In this document: piece after piece, positions 33,992 through 36,162 of the stretch
How the letters are laid out: every line of letters begins with the position of its first letter
How positions within the stretch are numbered: the first letter of the stretch is position 1
Assembly (NCBI GenBank): GCA_017859655.1
Contig: JAFMMO010000011.1
Span: 1-36,162, forward strand
Direction: 5' to 3'
Length of the DNA: 36,162 nt
From: Pseudomonadota bacterium
GTDB taxonomy: Bacteria; Planctomycetota; UBA8108; UBA1146
Notes under the pieces: generated by a model
The model's input: the letters and a program-made list of their open reading frames with translations, nothing else
Database searches by the model: none
What the model was told of the DNA's origin: nothing
Position numbers and translations under genes: made by a program

Positions 33992-34867
33992 TCAGGATCC
34001 CTCCCCCGGCTCGATGTGGATCACGACATCACGAACCCCGGGGAAGCGGCGCCGGATCGCGTCCTCGACCTCGTGGCTGAGCTCGTGGGCCTCGCGGACC
34101 GGGAGGTCCGCCGCCACCCTCAGCGAGAGATCGATGAAGACCTGATTCGGAGTGCCCCGGCTCCGAATGCGATGGACGACGTGTGCGTCGGGAAAGGAGG
34201 CGGCGACCGCCTCGATCTCGCTCGCGTCGATCGGCGCGCGATCGGTCAGGACCTGGATCGAGTCTCCGATGATCGCGTAGGCGGCCCGCACGATCACCAC
34301 ACCGATCCCGAGGGCGACCGCCAGGTCGACCCAGACCCAGCCCAGACCGACCGCGGCGACGGAGGCGAGGGCGCCGATCGTGGCGAGCATGTCGCTCCGG
34401 GTGTGCTGGGCGTCCGCGAGGAGAATCGGGCTGCCGAGGCGCTCCCCCTCCCTCCGCTCCCAGCGGTACACGAGCGCGTTGATCGCGAGGGTGACGAGGA
34501 GCAGCGGGTAGCCCCAGGGAGAGTGGCGTGGATCGACGCCCTCTCCGATCCGGTCGATCGACTCGAGCGCGATCTGCCCGGCGGCGAGGAAGAGGAGGAA
34601 CGAGACTCCCATGGCGGAGAGGATCTCGTACTTCTGGTGACCGTAGTGATGATCCGCGTCGGGGGGGCGACGCGCGAGCGTGATGCCGATGAGCGCGCAG
34701 ATGTTCGAGCAGCCGTCGAGTGCGCTGTGGTAACCGTCGGCGGAGACGGCCAGGTTCCCCGTCGTGATGCCGTAGGCGAGCTTCGAGGCGGCGACGAGGA
34801 GATTCAGGGCGAGGGTCACCCAGAGGACGCGGGCGACCCGCTCGTGGCGTCTCTCCGCCGGCGCCAA
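33992..34867 (-). CDS. Cation diffusion facilitator (zinc-type)
   Basis: A 291-residue metal/proton antiporter of the CDF family, exporting Zn2+ or similar metals from the cytoplasm. Membrane segments fill residues 12-205 and a cytoplasmic C-terminal domain follows (VFIDLSLRVAADLPVREAHE, VVIHIEP). The metal-site pairs are HxxxD in TM2 (His47-Asp51 in SADGYHSALDG) and HxxxD in TM5 (His155-Asp159 in ADAQHTRSDM), the form common in zinc/cobalt carriers; DADHHYGHQKYE also matches. The start is given as TTG 34867, two bases after the stop of the dehydrogenase gene and without a good ribosome site, so translational coupling is likely but the start is uncertain. It converges on the antiporter gene 12 bases away. 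Confidence 0.88.
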   Translation of the reverse strand: MAPAERRHERVARVLWVTLALNLLVAASKLAYGITTGNLAVSADGYHSALDGCSNICALIGITLARRPPDADHHYGHQKYEILSAMGVSFLLFLAAGQIALESIDRIGEGVDPRHSPWGYPLLLVTLAINALVYRWERREGERLGSPILLADAQHTRSDMLATIGALASVAAVGLGWVWVDLAVALGIGVVIVRAAYAIIGDSIQVLTDRAPIDASEIEAVAASFPDAHVVHRIRSRGTPNQVFIDLSLRVAADLPVREAHELSHEVEDAIRRRFPGVRDVVIHIEPGEGS

Positions 34868-34869
34868 GC

Positions 34870-36162
34870 TCAGCTCACGATTCGGGCGAGCCGAACGCTC
34901 AGCACCTGCAGGGCGGCGATGGTGATCTCCTCGCGCCCGAGCCGTCGCATGTCGAGGCTGAGCTCTCGGAAGAGGGCGCCCTTGCCGACCCGTTCGATCG
35001 AGCGGTCCACCCAGTCACTCCCCTCGACCGGGCCGTAGAGGCGGACCATCTGCGCCACGAGGGCCCAGAGGGAGTCGAGGAGGGAGTTCCGGACGATCCG
35101 CAGCGCCAACGACTCCCAGCGGCCGACGAAGACGTTCTCGTCGAAGCGGCGGACGAGGGGGTGGATGTAGGAGGAGTTCCCCAGGCCGTAGTAGAGGGAG
35201 GTGACGGCGGCGATCGGCGCGCCGGTCTCACGGACGATGTCCGCGATCCTCAGCCCCGCGGTGAGGTACAGGCAGTCGGCGAGGTCGACCGCGAGCGCCG
35301 CGTCCACCCCCGCCTCCCGGAACTCGTCGACCGAGGCCGCGTGGCGGGCGCGCCCATCCTCGGGGAGCGCATCCACCAGGATCTCTCGGTACTCGCGGAG
35401 GCGCGCGAGGTACTCGTCCCGCTCCTTCGCCAGTCCCTCGAAGCGCTCTCCGATGTTCGCGAGGAGCCAGGAGACCGCTCGACGGTTCGCCTCCTCGATC
35501 GTCAGGAGGGCGCGATACTCCGCCGGAGCCTTGAGGGGAGGATCATGCTCATCGACACGTCGTCGCAGCGCCTCGAGGTCGAAGATGCGATCGACGATCA
35601 GGTAGGCGTGGGCGATCTCCGCCGCGCTGCGTCCCGTCTCGCGCTGGGCCTCGATGAGGAAGGTCCCGCCCGCGTTGTCGACGATCCGGTTGGTGAGAAC
35701 CGTCAGCGCGATCTCCCGGGCGAGGAGATGGTCGGGGATGTCCGCGCCGAACCGCTCCTGGATCGAGCGGGGGAAGTAGGCGGGGAGCTCGACCTGCAGC
35801 TCCGGCTCCAGACGGGCGGAGTCCTCTTGAAGGCTCTGGAACAGATGCATCTTGGCGTAGGAGCCGATCACCGCCAGCTCGGGGCGCGTGAGCCCCTTCC
35901 CCTGGGCCTGGCGGTTGGTCAGGGTCTCGAGGTTGGGGAGCGACTCGCGGTCGCGGTCGATCCAGCCCCGGTCCTCGAGGGTCTTCATCACGCGCTCGAA
36001 GGCGAAGGGGTCCTGCTTGCCGCGCAGCTGGTCGAGGGAGAGCATCCTCCCCTGACTGGAGTTGTTCCGCAGGACCTGGAGGCAGACCTCGTCCTCGATC
36101 CCGGCGAGGATCCGGTTGCGGCTCTCGAGGTCGATGGCCCCGGAGCGCACCGCGGAGGTGAG
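34870..36162 (-). CDS. Large NAD-dependent glutamate dehydrogenase, C-terminal part (5' end beyond window)
   Basis: 431 codons remain open to the right edge, so the gene is cut by the window. The fragment matches the C-terminal helical region of the 115-180 kDa NAD-glutamate dehydrogenases (GdhB / Bac_GDH class), not the small hexameric type. Matches are RNRILAGIEDEVCLQVLRNN, the TNRQAQGKGLTRPELAVIGSYAK segment, YFPRSIQERF, REIALTVLTNRIVDNAGGTF and the AAEIAHAYLIVDRIFDLEAL stretch. The catalytic Rossmann and glutamate-binding domains should lie upstream outside the window. It would deaminate glutamate to 2-oxoglutarate with NAD+. Its TGA lies two bases before the transporter start. Confidence 0.9.
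   Translation of the reverse strand, partial: LTSAVRSGAIDLESRNRILAGIEDEVCLQVLRNNSSQGRMLSLDQLRGKQDPFAFERVMKTLEDRGWIDRDRESLPNLETLTNRQAQGKGLTRPELAVIGSYAKMHLFQSLQEDSARLEPELQVELPAYFPRSIQERFGADIPDHLLAREIALTVLTNRIVDNAGGTFLIEAQRETGRSAAEIAHAYLIVDRIFDLEALRRRVDEHDPPLKAPAEYRALLTIEEANRRAVSWLLANIGERFEGLAKERDEYLARLREYREILVDALPEDGRARHAASVDEFREAGVDAALAVDLADCLYLTAGLRIADIVRETGAPIAAVTSLYYGLGNSSYIHPLVRRFDENVFVGRWESLALRIVRNSLLDSLWALVAQMVRLYGPVEGSDWVDRSIERVGKGALFRELSLDMRRLGREEITIAALQVLSVRLARIVS

Overview
The window is 36 kb of very GC-rich bacterial chromosome (codon third positions almost all G or C), densely packed with housekeeping and envelope genes. I see no phage, insertion sequence, CRISPR array, tRNA or rRNA. 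The MlaE/MlaF/MlaD lipid transporter, a lipobox lipoprotein and the Tat translocase point to a Gram-negative (diderm) bacterium. The PolA N-terminus, a lysine-rich Rho extension, PQQ-propeller proteins and clustered pseudopilins resemble Planctomycetota or a related lineage, but this assignment is inference from memory of family members.

Layout. 1-4855 (minus): a BRCT-like membrane-anchored coiled-coil protein, a hairpin terminator, tatC with a large extra loop, an atypical argG homologue, and cinA/pncC cut by the window edge. 5320-5385: divergent promoters. 5466-10492 (plus): polA, coaE, rho, then a perfect 20-bp hairpin that also ends the convergent operon. 10619-14722 (minus): five tightly overlapping pseudopilin genes in a GspG-G-H-I-J-like order, behind a long leader. 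15146-16981 (minus): accB-accC behind a strong promoter. 17165-19152 (plus): a DUF72 gene and an S4/RluA-type pseudouridine synthase. 19399-21139 (plus): etfB-etfA. 21341-23316 (plus): a small unknown gene coupled to an FHA-sensor histidine kinase. 23413-28488: a 1,691-residue exported PQQ-propeller/CBM9-like protein. 28583-33979: a lipoprotein with about 16 'FPLY'-type repeats, mlaE, mlaF, mlaD and a Ca2+/Na+ antiporter gene with a probable CTG start. 33992-36162 (minus): a zinc-type CDF transporter and the C-terminal part of a large NAD-dependent glutamate dehydrogenase.

The best candidate for an undescribed system is the 28.6-34.0 kb block: a repeat lipoprotein of unrecognised family sits just upstream of an MlaEFD transporter that lacks MlaA, MlaB and MlaC genes nearby, with a CaCA antiporter downstream as in the E. 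coli yrbG/mla neighbourhood. Other unusual items are the ArgG homologue with altered catalytic and substrate motifs, the TatC with about 150 extra periplasmic residues, and the membrane-tethered BRCT-like protein.
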